From assembly GCA_036824505.1 (NCBI GenBank), contig DAITAA010000009.1, forward strand, positions 1 to 64,000: 64,000 nt of DNA, in the 5' to 3' direction. The DNA comes from SCUD01 sp036824505 (GTDB lineage: Bacteria; Pseudomonadota; Gammaproteobacteria; Steroidobacterales; Steroidobacteraceae). Numbering within the stretch: the stretch's first letter is position 1; every line of letters begins with the position of its first letter. Position numbers and translations under genes: made by a program. Of the stretch, positions 53,598 to 63,229 are shown piece by piece. A model generated the notes under the pieces. That model saw nothing but the letters and a program-made list of their open reading frames with translations. It made no database searches and was not told where the DNA came from.

Positions 53598-54379
53598 GCG
53601 GGTCGCTCAATTGCCTGGTATTCGACATCGAGACGATTCCGGATGTCGAGCTGGGCCGTCGCCTTCCGGGACTTGCAGATGCTGATGATGCGGCGGTCGG
53701 CGAGGCGATGTTCGCGCGGCGGACCGAAGAAACCGGCTCTTCGTTCCTGCCCTTCGAGCAGCACCGTGTCGTGGCGATTTCGGCGGCGCTGCGCACCGGC
53801 GATGAACTGCGGATATGGAGTGTCGGCAGCCCGGAAAGCACCGAGGACGACCTGCTGCGCCGCTTCTTCGGCGGGCTGGAGAAACTGCGGCCCACGCTGG
53901 TTTCCTGGAATGGATCCGGTTTCGACCTGCCGGTCCTGCATTACCGGATGCTCAAATACGGCGTCGTTGCGCCGACTTACTGGGATACCGGGGATCTCGA
54001 CCGCGATTTCCGCTGGAACAACTACCTGAACCGCTATCACTCGAGGCACACCGACCTGATGGATGTGCTGTCGGGCTATCAGGCGCGCGGTCGGGCAAGT
54101 CTTCAGAATGTTGCGCAACTCCTGGGATTGCCCGGCAAGCTCGGCATGGAGGGCGACATGGTCTGGGATGCATGGCGCGCCGGGCGCCTCGCAGAGATCC
54201 GAGATTATTGCGAAACGGACGTCCTGAACACCTATCTCGTCTACCTGCGATTCGAGCTGATCCGCGGGCGGCTGACGCCCGCCGTTCATGCCAGCGAACT
54301 TGCGAAGGTTCGTTCCTGGCTCGGCGAGCGCAAGGAACCGCATTGGCGCGCCTTCGAGGCAGCCTGGACGGCCAATTGA
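53594..54379 (+). CDS. DEDDy 3'-5' exonuclease related to PolB exonuclease domain
   Basis: This 261-residue protein has the three exonuclease motifs of DnaQ-like nucleases: Exo I VFDIETIP (Asp11, Glu13), Exo II LVSWNGSGFDLPVL, and Exo III YCETD with Tyr205 and Asp209 (DEDDy type). It resembles the stand-alone predicted 3'-5' polysaccharide-free PolB-type exonucleases of Proteobacteria; the substrate is unknown. The start is a GTG overlapping acpS and the end overlaps rlmD as TTGA. Confidence 0.88.
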   Translation: MSGSLNCLVFDIETIPDVELGRRLPGLADADDAAVGEAMFARRTEETGSSFLPFEQHRVVAISAALRTGDELRIWSVGSPESTEDDLLRRFFGGLEKLRPTLVSWNGSGFDLPVLHYRMLKYGVVAPTYWDTGDLDRDFRWNNYLNRYHSRHTDLMDVLSGYQARGRASLQNVAQLLGLPGKLGMEGDMVWDAWRAGRLAEIRDYCETDVLNTYLVYLRFELIRGRLTPAVHASELAKVRSWLGERKEPHWRAFEAAWTAN

Positions 54380-55716
54380 GACCGGCGCAGGAGCCGGAAA
54401 CGGCTGAGATCATCTCGCTCGATCATGACGGGCGGGGCGTGGCCCGCATCGGCGGCAAGACCGTGTTCGTCGAGGGGGCATTGCCTGGCGAACAGGTGCG
54501 ACTGCGGCGAATTCGCAGGCGCCGGCGCCATGACGAAGCCGTCATCGTGGAACTCCTGCGGGCCTCGCCGAATCGTGTCACACCGCGCTGCAGCCATTTC
54601 GGTGTCTGTGGCGGCTGCTCACTGCAGCATCTGTCGCACCCGGCCCAGCTCGAAGCCAAGGGCAGGCAGGTGGCGGAGGAACTTGAACGGATCGGCGGGG
54701 TGCGTCCTGAAAGCTGGTTGCCGCCCCTGACGGGCCCCATCTGGTCCTACCGGCGACGCGCACGCCTCGGCTGCAGGTACGTCACGGCGAAGGGCAGGGT
54801 GCTGGTCGGGTTTCGCGAACGAAGCAGCCCCTACCTTGCAGACCTGCAGCGCTGTGAAGTCCTGGCTGAGCCGGTCGGCAGTCTGATCGCGCAGATCGCG
54901 AGCCTGATCGGCGAACTCAGCATCCGCGACCGTATCGCACAGATTGAAGTCGCAGCTGCAGACGATGCGACCGTGCTGGTATTGCGCGTGCTGGCTGCGC
55001 CGAGCGAGGCCGATCTCGCGAGACTTCTGGATTTCCAGGCGCGGCATCCGATCGAGCTGCAGCTGCAGCCCGGCGGACTGGACAGCGTGGTGCCACTTTC
55101 GCCGCCGGCGACATCGCTCCGTTACGCATTGCCCGGCCTGAAGGCCGGCATCGGTTTCCTGCCAACCGACTTCATCCAGGTCAACGCAGATCTCAACCGG
55201 CAGATGATCGCGCAGGCCCTCGAACTCCTGTCGCCGACGGCGGATGACAGGGCGCTTGACCTGTTTTGCGGGTTGGGGAATTTCAGCCTGCCCCTGGCCC
55301 GCCAGGTGGCCGGCGTGACCGGCGTCGAAGGCGATGCCGGGCTGGTTGAGCGTGCGCGCGCGAATGCATTGCGGAATGGCATTCAGAATGCGGTGTTCCA
55401 CAGTGCCAGCCTGAGCGCCGCAGTGTCGGACTCGCAATGGGCACGTGACAAGTACGATCTGGTGCTGCTTGACCCCCCGCGCGCGGGTGCCCGCGAGGTG
55501 TTGCCGGTGGTTGCGGCGATCAGGCCGCGACGCATCGTGTACATTTCATGCCACGCAGGGACGCTCGCCCGCGACGCAGGAATGCTCGTGCAGCAGCATG
55601 GCTACAAGCTTGTCTCGGCCGGCATCATGGACATGTTTCCGCACACCTCGCACGTCGAATCGATCGCGTTGTTCCAGCCCATCGAAGCCGGGCGCGTGGC
55701 GGGAGGAAGGCCGTGA
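54376..55716 (+). CDS. rlmD: 23S rRNA (uracil(1939)-C(5))-methyltransferase
   Basis: RlmD methylates U1939 of 23S rRNA. The 446-residue product has an N-terminal TRAM domain (IISLDHDGRGVARIGGKTVF), 4Fe-4S ligands Cys72, Cys78, Cys81 (CSHFGVCGGC) and Cys160, the SAM loop DLFCGLGNFSLPLARQ, LDPPRAGA and the catalytic Cys392 in YISCHAGTLARD. The best start is the TTG at 54376, which keeps the whole TRAM domain; no in-frame ATG or GTG lies between it and that domain. Confidence 0.93.
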   Translation: MRPAQEPETAEIISLDHDGRGVARIGGKTVFVEGALPGEQVRLRRIRRRRRHDEAVIVELLRASPNRVTPRCSHFGVCGGCSLQHLSHPAQLEAKGRQVAEELERIGGVRPESWLPPLTGPIWSYRRRARLGCRYVTAKGRVLVGFRERSSPYLADLQRCEVLAEPVGSLIAQIASLIGELSIRDRIAQIEVAAADDATVLVLRVLAAPSEADLARLLDFQARHPIELQLQPGGLDSVVPLSPPATSLRYALPGLKAGIGFLPTDFIQVNADLNRQMIAQALELLSPTADDRALDLFCGLGNFSLPLARQVAGVTGVEGDAGLVERARANALRNGIQNAVFHSASLSAAVSDSQWARDKYDLVLLDPPRAGAREVLPVVAAIRPRRIVYISCHAGTLARDAGMLVQQHGYKLVSAGIMDMFPHTSHVESIALFQPIEAGRVAGGRP

Positions 55717-56768
55717 CGCTGGGGCCGGTCATGGTGGACTTGAACGGGATTGCTCTCGAGCCGGACGAGCGTGAACTGCTCGCGCATCCGTTGGTCGGCA
55801 GCGTCATCCTGTTCAGCCGCAACTACGAAAACCCCGGCCAGCTGGCGCGCCTGGTCGCGGAAATCCATGCGATCCGCTCACCGGCGCTGCTGGTCGCGGT
55901 CGATCAGGAAGGTGGTCGGGTGCAGCGATTCGAGGAAGGGTTCACGCGCTTGCCCTCGATGCGTGCGATCGGGCGGCGCTACAGCGGTGATCGGGGCGAG
56001 GGAATTGCGCTCGCGCGCCGGCTCGGATGGCTGATGGCCGCAGAGTTGCGGGCGTTCGGCATCGACCTGTCGTTTGCGCCCTGCGTGGACCTCGATTACG
56101 GCGTCAGCCAGGCGATCGGCGATCGCGCACTGCATGTGGAGGCAGCGGCTGTCGCCGGTCTTGCCGTCTCCTACATGCTGGGCATGCGGGACGCCGGAAT
56201 GGCGGCGACCGCCAAGCATTTTCCCGGGCACGGCGCGGTGGCCGCCGACTCGCATGTGTCGCTGCCCGTGGACCGGCGCGAATGGACCGACATCGAAACC
56301 GACCTGCTGCCGTATCACCGGCTGATCGCCAATGGCCTGTCATCGGTCATGGCGGCGCATGTCGTGTTTCCCCAGGTAGACGCCATGCCCGCGAGTTTGT
56401 CGCCGCGCTGGATCCGCGAGATCCTGCGCGGTGAACTGGGCTTTCAGGGTGCGGTCTTTGCGGACGATCTCTCGATGCGGGGCGCGGCAGCCTTTGGAAA
56501 TATCGTCGAGCGCGCCGAACTTGCACTCGCGGCCGGTTGTGACGTGTTGCCAGTCTGCAATGACCGCGCCGCCGTGTTGCAGCTCCTGGGAGCGCTACGG
56601 CGAAGCGTCGATGCAGTCGGGGGCCTGCGTCTCGCGCGCCTGCATGGTCGCGACGCACTGGAACCGCAAACGCTGGCATCCGATCCGCGCTGGCTGGAGG
56701 GCGTCTCGGCGGCGCGGCTCTGCCTGGAACGGCCCGAGCTGCATCTCGAAGGCGGGCGCGACGTCTGA
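55713..56768 (+). CDS. nagZ: beta-N-acetylglucosaminidase NagZ
   Basis: NagZ removes GlcNAc from anhydromuropeptides in cytoplasmic peptidoglycan recycling. The 351-residue glycosyl hydrolase 3 protein has LGPVMVDLNGIAL, VDQEGGRVQRFEEGFTRLP and the active-site loop KHFPGHGAVAADSH, with the nucleophile Asp in FADDLSMRGAA. The start is a GTG just after GGGAGGAAGG and overlaps the rlmD stop. It converges on mfd with a 27-base gap. Confidence 0.95.
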   Translation: MTLGPVMVDLNGIALEPDERELLAHPLVGSVILFSRNYENPGQLARLVAEIHAIRSPALLVAVDQEGGRVQRFEEGFTRLPSMRAIGRRYSGDRGEGIALARRLGWLMAAELRAFGIDLSFAPCVDLDYGVSQAIGDRALHVEAAAVAGLAVSYMLGMRDAGMAATAKHFPGHGAVAADSHVSLPVDRREWTDIETDLLPYHRLIANGLSSVMAAHVVFPQVDAMPASLSPRWIREILRGELGFQGAVFADDLSMRGAAAFGNIVERAELALAAGCDVLPVCNDRAAVLQLLGALRRSVDAVGGLRLARLHGRDALEPQTLASDPRWLEGVSAARLCLERPELHLEGGRDV

Positions 56769-56795
56769 CCCGAATGGACCGCCCGTTGCTCCGGC

Positions 56796-59700
56796 TCAAG
56801 CCCCGAGGGTCGCGAGCAATTCGTCTGCGAGTTGCAGGCGGGCCGGGCCATCGGCATCCGTCAGCCTGATCCGCAGGCGGTGCGAACCATCGAGTCGGAA
56901 GCGCCCGGCACCTTGCTGGACCATCCGGATGACGCGTGCGGGATCGACGCGATGCTCGCCGGCGAATTCCACAAGGCCCGCAGTCGCACCCACCTCGAGC
57001 CGCCGGATGCCGAGTTGCGCCGCTCGCAGCTTGAGGCGCTGCACGCGGAACATCGTCTGCGCCGGCGGGGGCAGGGGGCCGAAGCGGTCGATCATTTCCG
57101 CCTGCAGGTCATCGAGTTGCCCGGCATCCGCAGCGCTTGCCATGCGCTTGTAGAGTTGCAGCCGAAGGTGCACGTCCGGCATGTAGTCTTCCGGCAGCAG
57201 CGCAGGCAGCTGCAGATCGACTTCGGGTCCCGCATGCAGCGGGCGTTCCAGCTCGGGCTCGCGCCCCTCGCGCAGCGCCTGCACCGCCCGATCGAGGAGT
57301 TCGAGATAAAGCCCGATGCCGATCTCCTGGATCTGCCCGCTCTGTTCTTCGCCGAGCAGTTCACCGGCACCACGGATCTCGAGATCCTGTGTCGCGAGCG
57401 TGAATCCCGCGCCCAGGTCCTCCAGCGCCTCAATCGCTTCGAGGCGCTTGGCAGCGTCCGCCGGCAGGGACGCCTTCGGCGGTGCGATCAGGTAGGCCCA
57501 CGCGCGATGGTGTGAACGCCCGACGCGCCCGCGAAGCTGGTGCAGTTGTGCGAGTCCGAAGCGATCCGCGCGATCGATCAGGATCGTATTGGCGGTCGGC
57601 ACGTCGATCCCGGATTCGATGATCGTGGTGCAGACCAGGACCTCGAACCGGCGATGATAGAAATCGAGCATCAGCCGTTCGAGGTCGCGCTCACGCATTT
57701 GGCCATGACCGACGCGCACCGTGGCTTCGGGCACCAGGCGGCGCAGACGCGCGGCAAATGCCTCGATATCCTCGATCGAGTTGTGCACGACATAGACCTG
57801 ACCGCCGCGGCGGATCTCGCGCAGGCAGGCTTCACGCACGAGTCCATCGCTCCATTCGCAGACAAATGTCTCGATCGCCATCCGCTCCGCAGGCGGCGTG
57901 GTCATCAGCGACAGTTCGCGCAGCCCACCGAGCGCCATGTTCAGCGTACGGGGTATCGGAGTTGCCGTCAGCGTCAGCATGTCCACATCGGCGCGCATCT
58001 GCTTCAGGCGTTCCTTGTGTGCGACGCCAAAACGGTGCTCCTCGTCCACGATGACGAGTCCCAGGTCCTTGAACTCGACATCGCGCTGCAGCAGCCGATG
58101 CGTGCCGATGACGATATCCACGGCTCCGGATGCCAGCCCCGCGACGACCTCGCGCTGTTCCGTCGGGGTGCGGAATCGGGACAGGCTTTCGACCTTTATT
58201 GGCCAGTCCGCGAATCGGTCGGCGAATGTCTGTGTGTGCTGCTGGGCGAGCAGGGTGGTCGGAACCAGCACGGCGACCTGCCTGCCACCCTGCACGGCGG
58301 CAAAGCTCGCACGCAATGCCACTTCGGTCTTGCCGAATCCGACGTCGCCGCAGATGACCCGGTCCATGGGCTTGCCTGTTTGCATGTCTGCAAGCACTGC
58401 GTCGATCGCGTCCTGCTGGTCGGCGGTCTCCTCGAACGGGAAACCCGCCTCGAACGCATGGTAGCTGGCTGCGTCGTATGCGATCGCGCGTCCCTGGCGG
58501 GCGGCGCGCCGCGAATACAGATCCAGCAGTTCGGCAGCGACATCGCGCAGACGTTCGGCCGCACGGCGGCGTGCCCTGGCCCATTGCTCAGTGCCGAGCT
58601 TGTGCCATGGTGCCGTGTCGGGCGAGCCGCCGGTGTAGCGTGTCACCCGGTCAAGCGCGTGGACCGGCACGTACAACAGGTCCCCGCCCGCATACTCGAG
58701 CACCAGGAATTCAGCCGGGTTGGCGTTTACCTGCATGACACGAAGACCGCGATAGCGGCCGACACCGTATTCCTCATGGACCACCGGTGCGCCCGGCGAG
58801 AGCGCGGCGAGTTCGCGGAGGATGGCCTCGGGATCACGATCCGCGCGCCTGCGTCTTCGCTCCTGGCGCGCGCGCTCGCCGAACAGCTGGTCTTCAGCGA
58901 CCAGGGCGACATGCCGGTCCGGCATGACCAGTCCGCGCACGTCCGGTGCGACGGCGACGGCCAGTGACGGCTCACGCAGATTGAAGCCGATCCAGTCGAC
59001 AACCTCGACGGCGTGCAGGCCCTGGCGCCGCAGCAGTTCGAGCAGCAGCTCGCGACGGCCTGCCGAATCGGCCGTCAGCAATATGCGGCCGCCGAAACGC
59101 GCGCTGAACGCCGCGAGCGCCGCAGCGGGCTGCGCGGCACGCGGATCGGCGCGCAGTTCGGGTGGCGGTTCCGTCCCGAAGTTGCGGATCGGCAGCGTGG
59201 CGGCGAGGGGCTCGGCCTTGACCGCTGTCACGAGCACTTGCGCATGCGTGGAGAGTGCCGCCGAGATCTCTTCGGCCGTTGTGAAGGCCTCGGCAGGCGG
59301 CAGAATCGGTCGCTCGCGATCGTGTCGCCTCTGCTCGAAACGATCTTCCACTTCGGCCCAGGCCAGTGGCAAGGCGTGTTCGAGGTCTGCCGTATCAACG
59401 ACGACAGCCGCCGCGGGCAGGTACTCGGCCAGATTCGCCGTGTGGTCGAAAAAGAACGGCAGCCAGGCCTCGATACCGGCGGGGATGAGGCCCCCCGTCA
59501 CGGCCCGATACACGGGGCTCGCCTGCGGGTCGCCCTCGAAGCGCTCGCGCCAGCGGCTGCGAAAACCTGCGACAGACTCAGGCGAGCTCGGAAACTCGCG
59601 CGCCGGCAGCAGGCGAACGACCTCGAGTCGCTCGGCGGAACGCTGATCGGATGGATCGAAGTTGCGGATGCTTTCAATCCGGTCATCGAACAAGTCGAGG

Positions 59701-60263
59701 CGGAATGGCTGGGCCGAACCCGCTGCAAATATGTCGAGAACCGATCCGCGCGGGGCGAATTCGCCGGGACTGAGGACCTGGGTGACATGCGCATAACCAG
59801 CACTGGTCAGGCGGGCGCGCATCTGCGCGAGATCGAGGCGTTCTCCGATCCTCAGATCGAAGGCCTGCGCATCGATGAATTGTCGCGGCGGCAGCCGGTC
59901 GAGCAGTGCCGCCTTTGTGGTCACGATCAGGCCGTGTTCGAGTGCGGGCAGCGCGGCCAGTGTCCGCAGGCGCTGCGAAACATTGTCGGGGTGGGGCGAA
60001 AAAGGATCGTAGGGCAGGGTCTCGCGGTCCGGAAAGGACAGGAGCGTCTGGCCCGGTCCGGCGAAAAATGCCAGTTCGGCCAGCAACTGGTCCGCCTCGC
60101 GACCCGTCGGCGCAATCACCAGCACGGGAGGCGAATACGGCGCAGCCTCGGCAAGCGCCCAGGCCAGGCTGCTGCCATAAAGCTCGCCCCACCGGACGGC
60201 GCCAGCGGCTGTCGGCAGCACGATCCGCTTATCGATTTGGCTCACCAGGCTCCCGCAAGGCAT
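56796..60263 (-). CDS. mfd: transcription-repair coupling factor Mfd
   Basis: Mfd removes RNA polymerase stalled at lesions and recruits UvrA. The 1155-residue product has the UvrB-like N-terminal part (LLSFPDRETLPYDPFSPHPD), the RNA polymerase interaction domain (HEEYGVGRYRGLRVMQ) and a RecG-like translocase with CGDVGFGKTEVA, DEEHRFGV, TATPIPRTL and QLRGRVGRSHH, then the C-terminal UvrA-masking domain. The ATG at 60263 lies 4 bases after a strong hairpin. A GTG at 60245 with GGGAG before it is an equally good start. Confidence 0.95.
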   Translation of the reverse strand: MPCGSLVSQIDKRIVLPTAAGAVRWGELYGSSLAWALAEAAPYSPPVLVIAPTGREADQLLAELAFFAGPGQTLLSFPDRETLPYDPFSPHPDNVSQRLRTLAALPALEHGLIVTTKAALLDRLPPRQFIDAQAFDLRIGERLDLAQMRARLTSAGYAHVTQVLSPGEFAPRGSVLDIFAAGSAQPFRLDLFDDRIESIRNFDPSDQRSAERLEVVRLLPAREFPSSPESVAGFRSRWRERFEGDPQASPVYRAVTGGLIPAGIEAWLPFFFDHTANLAEYLPAAAVVVDTADLEHALPLAWAEVEDRFEQRRHDRERPILPPAEAFTTAEEISAALSTHAQVLVTAVKAEPLAATLPIRNFGTEPPPELRADPRAAQPAAALAAFSARFGGRILLTADSAGRRELLLELLRRQGLHAVEVVDWIGFNLREPSLAVAVAPDVRGLVMPDRHVALVAEDQLFGERARQERRRRRADRDPEAILRELAALSPGAPVVHEEYGVGRYRGLRVMQVNANPAEFLVLEYAGGDLLYVPVHALDRVTRYTGGSPDTAPWHKLGTEQWARARRRAAERLRDVAAELLDLYSRRAARQGRAIAYDAASYHAFEAGFPFEETADQQDAIDAVLADMQTGKPMDRVICGDVGFGKTEVALRASFAAVQGGRQVAVLVPTTLLAQQHTQTFADRFADWPIKVESLSRFRTPTEQREVVAGLASGAVDIVIGTHRLLQRDVEFKDLGLVIVDEEHRFGVAHKERLKQMRADVDMLTLTATPIPRTLNMALGGLRELSLMTTPPAERMAIETFVCEWSDGLVREACLREIRRGGQVYVVHNSIEDIEAFAARLRRLVPEATVRVGHGQMRERDLERLMLDFYHRRFEVLVCTTIIESGIDVPTANTILIDRADRFGLAQLHQLRGRVGRSHHRAWAYLIAPPKASLPADAAKRLEAIEALEDLGAGFTLATQDLEIRGAGELLGEEQSGQIQEIGIGLYLELLDRAVQALREGREPELERPLHAGPEVDLQLPALLPEDYMPDVHLRLQLYKRMASAADAGQLDDLQAEMIDRFGPLPPPAQTMFRVQRLKLRAAQLGIRRLEVGATAGLVEFAGEHRVDPARVIRMVQQGAGRFRLDGSHRLRIRLTDADGPARLQLADELLATLGA

Positions 60264-60267
60264 GACA

Positions 60268-60293
60268 CCCCGTTCCGGGCGTGCCCGGCGGGG
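60268..60293. repeat. GC-rich hairpin at the mfd start
   Basis: CCCCG and CCGGG (60268-60279, with TT between) pair with CCCGG and CGGGG (60284-60293) around the loop CGTG. It ends four bases before the mfd ATG at 60263 and covers its only Shine-Dalgarno-like bases. A second hairpin, CCGGCC (60323-60328) with GGCCGG (60337-60342), follows the upstream gene. Neither has a T-run. Confidence 0.5.
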
Positions 60294-60353
60294 TCAGGGA
60301 GCGCAGGATACGCGTGCCGGAGCCGGCCGCAAGTCAGGCCGGTCTGGCCGCCG

Positions 60354-60623
60354 CTATCTCAGGATGACGGCGTGCAGTACGCGGTCGTTCTCGAAATACA
60401 CGGAAAACTGGGCATAGTCCCAGCGTGTGATCGGGGGCTGGCCGACGGCGGCGTGGCGCGTGACAGGCTCGCCGAAGTGGCTCTGCACTGCCGACATCGT
60501 GCTGCCCCGCCTGGGGCTTTCGACGGCGGATGCCGAACCCGCCGCCGGCGCCTTGAGCGTCTCGGCCAGGGCAGGGCCCGCTGCGAGCAGCGCGAGCAGC
60601 AGCAATGTGCGTACGATAGTCAT
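60354..60623 (-). CDS. small secreted protein, conserved, function unknown
   Basis: The 89-residue product has a signal peptide (MTIVRTLLLLALLAAGPALA, cleaved before ET) and a mature domain of about 65 residues with MSAVQSHFGEPVTRHAAVG and PPITRWDYAQFSVYFENDR. I recall similar FGEP/ITRWDY proteins as conserved hypotheticals in this class, possibly with a small BamE/SmpA-like fold; no function is known. GGAGGAA precedes the ATG. It is upstream of mfd on the same strand, 90 bases away, and divergent from lolC. Confidence 0.82.
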   Translation of the reverse strand: MTIVRTLLLLALLAAGPALAETLKAPAAGSASAVESPRRGSTMSAVQSHFGEPVTRHAAVGQPPITRWDYAQFSVYFENDRVLHAVILR

Positions 60624-60642
60624 GGCAATTCCTCCGCGCGGC

Positions 60643-60651
60643 AGTGTAGCA
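60643..60651 (-). promoter_or_regulatory. extended -10 before the small secreted protein
   Basis: On the minus strand TGC-TACACT (hexamer 4 of 6 with a TG extension) lies 19 bases before the ATG at 60623, with the strong ribosome site GGAGGAA between. The lolC promoter in the other direction was not identified; GATAAA with TG at 60677-60685 is a weak candidate. Confidence 0.4.
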
Positions 60652-60723
60652 CCGGGTGGAAAACTGGCGAGATTGCTGCGATAAATCCTTGATAGGCATC
60701 CCGAATTTGATCAATAGACACCG

Positions 60724-61959
60724 ATGCTGACTCCTCTGCCGCTAGGGCTTGGCCTGCGCTATGTGCGCGCCCACCAGCACCAGTATTTCGTTTCTTTCAT
60801 CAGCTGGGTCTCGCTTGCAGGTGTCTGCCTGGGCGTCGCCGCCCTGATCACGATCCTGTCTGTCATGAATGGCTTTGAAGGCGAGTTGCGCAGCCGCCTG
60901 CTTGCGCTTTCCGCCCATGCCAGCCTGCCGGCACCGGCCAGTGTCCCGGCACTGGAAGAACTGGCAGCACGCGCCCGGCGGCAACCGGGCGTCACGGATG
61001 CCCTGCCATTCATCGAAGTGCAGGGGCTCGCATCCAACGGTCCGCAGCTTGCGGGCATCGTGTTGCGCGGCATCGCTGCGCCTGACTACGGGCCGGAGGC
61101 TGCGCTGCGCCTGGCAATGAAGGAGGGGGCACTCGACGCGCTGGTCCCGGGCAGCAATCGTATTGCACTCGGACGCGCGCTCGCGATGCAACTGCAGGCC
61201 GGCATCGGGGACACGGTGACAATCCTGTTGCCGCGAATGGACGCTGCAGGCGGGCTTACGCCGCGCATCGGCGCATTTGAAGTCGCCGGCCTGTTTGAGA
61301 TTGGCCTGGCCGATCACGACGCCGTGATGGGATTCGCAGCGCTTGAAGACGTCGCAGCGCTTGCAGGACCGAAAACTGCCGCCGGAGTTCACCTGTTTTT
61401 CGCCGATCCCTTTGATGCCCCTCGACTCGCGCCGGCTGTCGCCACGGCGCTCGGATCCGCTCCTGCGCGTGACTGGACCGTTGATCATGCAGCCTACTTC
61501 CGCGCGATCCGTCTCGAAAAGACGATGATGACGGTCATTCTGCTGCTGATCGTTTCGGTCGCCGCATTCAACATCGTGGCGAGTCTCGTCATGGTGGTGG
61601 CGGAGAAACGCAGTGACATTGCCATCCTGCGCACGATGGGCCTGTCACGCGCGGGTGTCATCGGCGCGTTCATCGTGCAGGGCACGGTCATCGGCTGGAT
61701 CGGCACGCTGGCCGGTGTCGGCCTCGGAATCGTGCTCGCGTTGTATGCGGGGGACATCACGCCCGTGCTGGAGCAACTGTTCGGTTTCCAGGTATTCGAT
61801 GCCGATGTCTACTACATCACGCGCATTCCGTCGGAGCTGCGTGGAACCGATGTGGCGCTGGTCGCCGGCGCGGCGCTTGCGCTGACGCTGCTGTCGACGA
61901 TCTACCCGGCCCGCAGGGCCGCCGCCACCGAACCTGCCGAGGCGCTTCGTTATGAGTGA
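60724..61959 (+). CDS. lolC: lipoprotein-releasing ABC transporter permease (LolC/LolE family)
   Basis: LolC and LolE with LolD extract lipoproteins from the inner membrane and hand them to LolA. The 411-residue product has an N-terminal helix (FVSFISWVSLAGVCLGVAAL), the conserved SVMNGFEGELRSRLL, a periplasmic MacB-like domain, and a C-terminal FtsX domain with three helices ending PARRAAATEPAEALRYE. The 8-base overlap with the next gene suggests coupling. No ribosome site precedes the ATG. The C/E naming follows gene order and is tentative. Confidence 0.9.
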   Translation: MLTPLPLGLGLRYVRAHQHQYFVSFISWVSLAGVCLGVAALITILSVMNGFEGELRSRLLALSAHASLPAPASVPALEELAARARRQPGVTDALPFIEVQGLASNGPQLAGIVLRGIAAPDYGPEAALRLAMKEGALDALVPGSNRIALGRALAMQLQAGIGDTVTILLPRMDAAGGLTPRIGAFEVAGLFEIGLADHDAVMGFAALEDVAALAGPKTAAGVHLFFADPFDAPRLAPAVATALGSAPARDWTVDHAAYFRAIRLEKTMMTVILLLIVSVAAFNIVASLVMVVAEKRSDIAILRTMGLSRAGVIGAFIVQGTVIGWIGTLAGVGLGIVLALYAGDITPVLEQLFGFQVFDADVYYITRIPSELRGTDVALVAGAALALTLLSTIYPARRAAATEPAEALRYE

Positions 61960-63220
61960 GCGGGCGCGCGGCCCCGCCGCCTACGCGTGGTGGATCGGTG
62001 CCCGCTACCTGCGGGCGCGACGCGACAACCGTTTCGTCGGGTTCATCTCGGGGATTTCCATGGCCGGAATCGCACTCGGAGTCGCGGTGCTGATTGCCGT
62101 GTTGTCGGTCATGAACGGATTCGAACAGGACCTGCAGGCAAGGATCCTGGGAGTGGTATCGCACGCAACGCTGGAAGGTACCGAAGGCCACCTCGACGAC
62201 TGGCGCGAACTGCGCCGCCGCACGGCTGGCCGACCCGGCGTCGTGGCGATTGCGCCGTACATCGAAGGGCGCGGCATGCTGGTTGCCGGCGATCACTCCG
62301 CCGGCGTTGAACTGCGTGCCGTGGAACCCTTGGACGAACCTGCGGTTTCAACCCTGAACCGGCACCTGAGCGGGGGCGGGCTGGACCGGCTGAAAGCCGG
62401 TGCATATCGCATTCTGCTGGGGCACACGCTTGCCTCGGATCTGGGTGTGGCCATCGGCGATACGGTGCTGGTCGTCATCGCGCAGGGCAACGTGACACCC
62501 GCAGGCGTCGTGCCGCGCATGCGCCGATTTACGGTGGCGGGGCTCATCGACGTCGGCATGTACGAATACGACCGCGGCCTGGCGGTTTTGCACCTCGCGG
62601 ATGCGCGGCGACTATTTCGAATGGGCGATTCGGTCACCGGATTGCGCTTTGCGTTTGCCGACGGAGCAACGGCCGGCCGGCAGATCCGCCAAATCGCCGA
62701 GGGCCTGGGCGGCAGCTACCTGATCAGCGACTGGAGCCGGCGCCACGGGAATTTCTTCCGCTCGATCCAGGTGACGAAGTCGATCATGTTCGTCGTCCTG
62801 CTGTTGGTCGTCGCCGTCGCCGCGTTCAATATCATCTCGACGCTGGTGATGGTCGTGAAGGAAAAGCGTTCCGATATCGCAATCCTGCGCACCCTGGGCG
62901 GCTCGCCGCGCGAAATCCTGACCATATTCGTCGTACAGGGTGCGGCGATCGGCATCGCCGGCACCGCGGCAGGCGTCGGGCTGGGTCTGCTGATTGCGCG
63001 CAACATCACGGCCATCGTTGGGGGTCTCGAGCGGCTCCTCGGCATCACACTGGTCGACCCGCAGGTCTATTTCATCTCGGAATTGCCCGCTGACGTGCAG
63101 TCCGGGGACGTACTGGCAATCGTGGTGACCGCGTTTGTGCTCGGCATAGCGGCGACAATCTATCCAGCGTGGCGTGCCGCCGCCACGCAACCGGCAGAGG
63201 CACTCCGTCATGAAGTCTGA
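61952..63220 (+). CDS. lolE: lipoprotein-releasing ABC transporter permease (second LolC/LolE family member)
   Basis: This 422-residue protein is a paralogue of the preceding permease: IGARYLRARRDNRFVGFISG, SVMNGFEQDLQARILGVVSH, a periplasmic domain, and a C-terminal FtsX region with VVKEKRSDIAILRTLGGSPREIL ending ATQPAEALRHEV. Together the two likely form the LolCE heterodimer. In E. coli lolD lies between lolC and lolE; here it follows both. Confidence 0.9.
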   Translation: MSERARGPAAYAWWIGARYLRARRDNRFVGFISGISMAGIALGVAVLIAVLSVMNGFEQDLQARILGVVSHATLEGTEGHLDDWRELRRRTAGRPGVVAIAPYIEGRGMLVAGDHSAGVELRAVEPLDEPAVSTLNRHLSGGGLDRLKAGAYRILLGHTLASDLGVAIGDTVLVVIAQGNVTPAGVVPRMRRFTVAGLIDVGMYEYDRGLAVLHLADARRLFRMGDSVTGLRFAFADGATAGRQIRQIAEGLGGSYLISDWSRRHGNFFRSIQVTKSIMFVVLLLVVAVAAFNIISTLVMVVKEKRSDIAILRTLGGSPREILTIFVVQGAAIGIAGTAAGVGLGLLIARNITAIVGGLERLLGITLVDPQVYFISELPADVQSGDVLAIVVTAFVLGIAATIYPAWRAAATQPAEALRHEV

Positions 63221-63229
63221 GGCGGCAAC

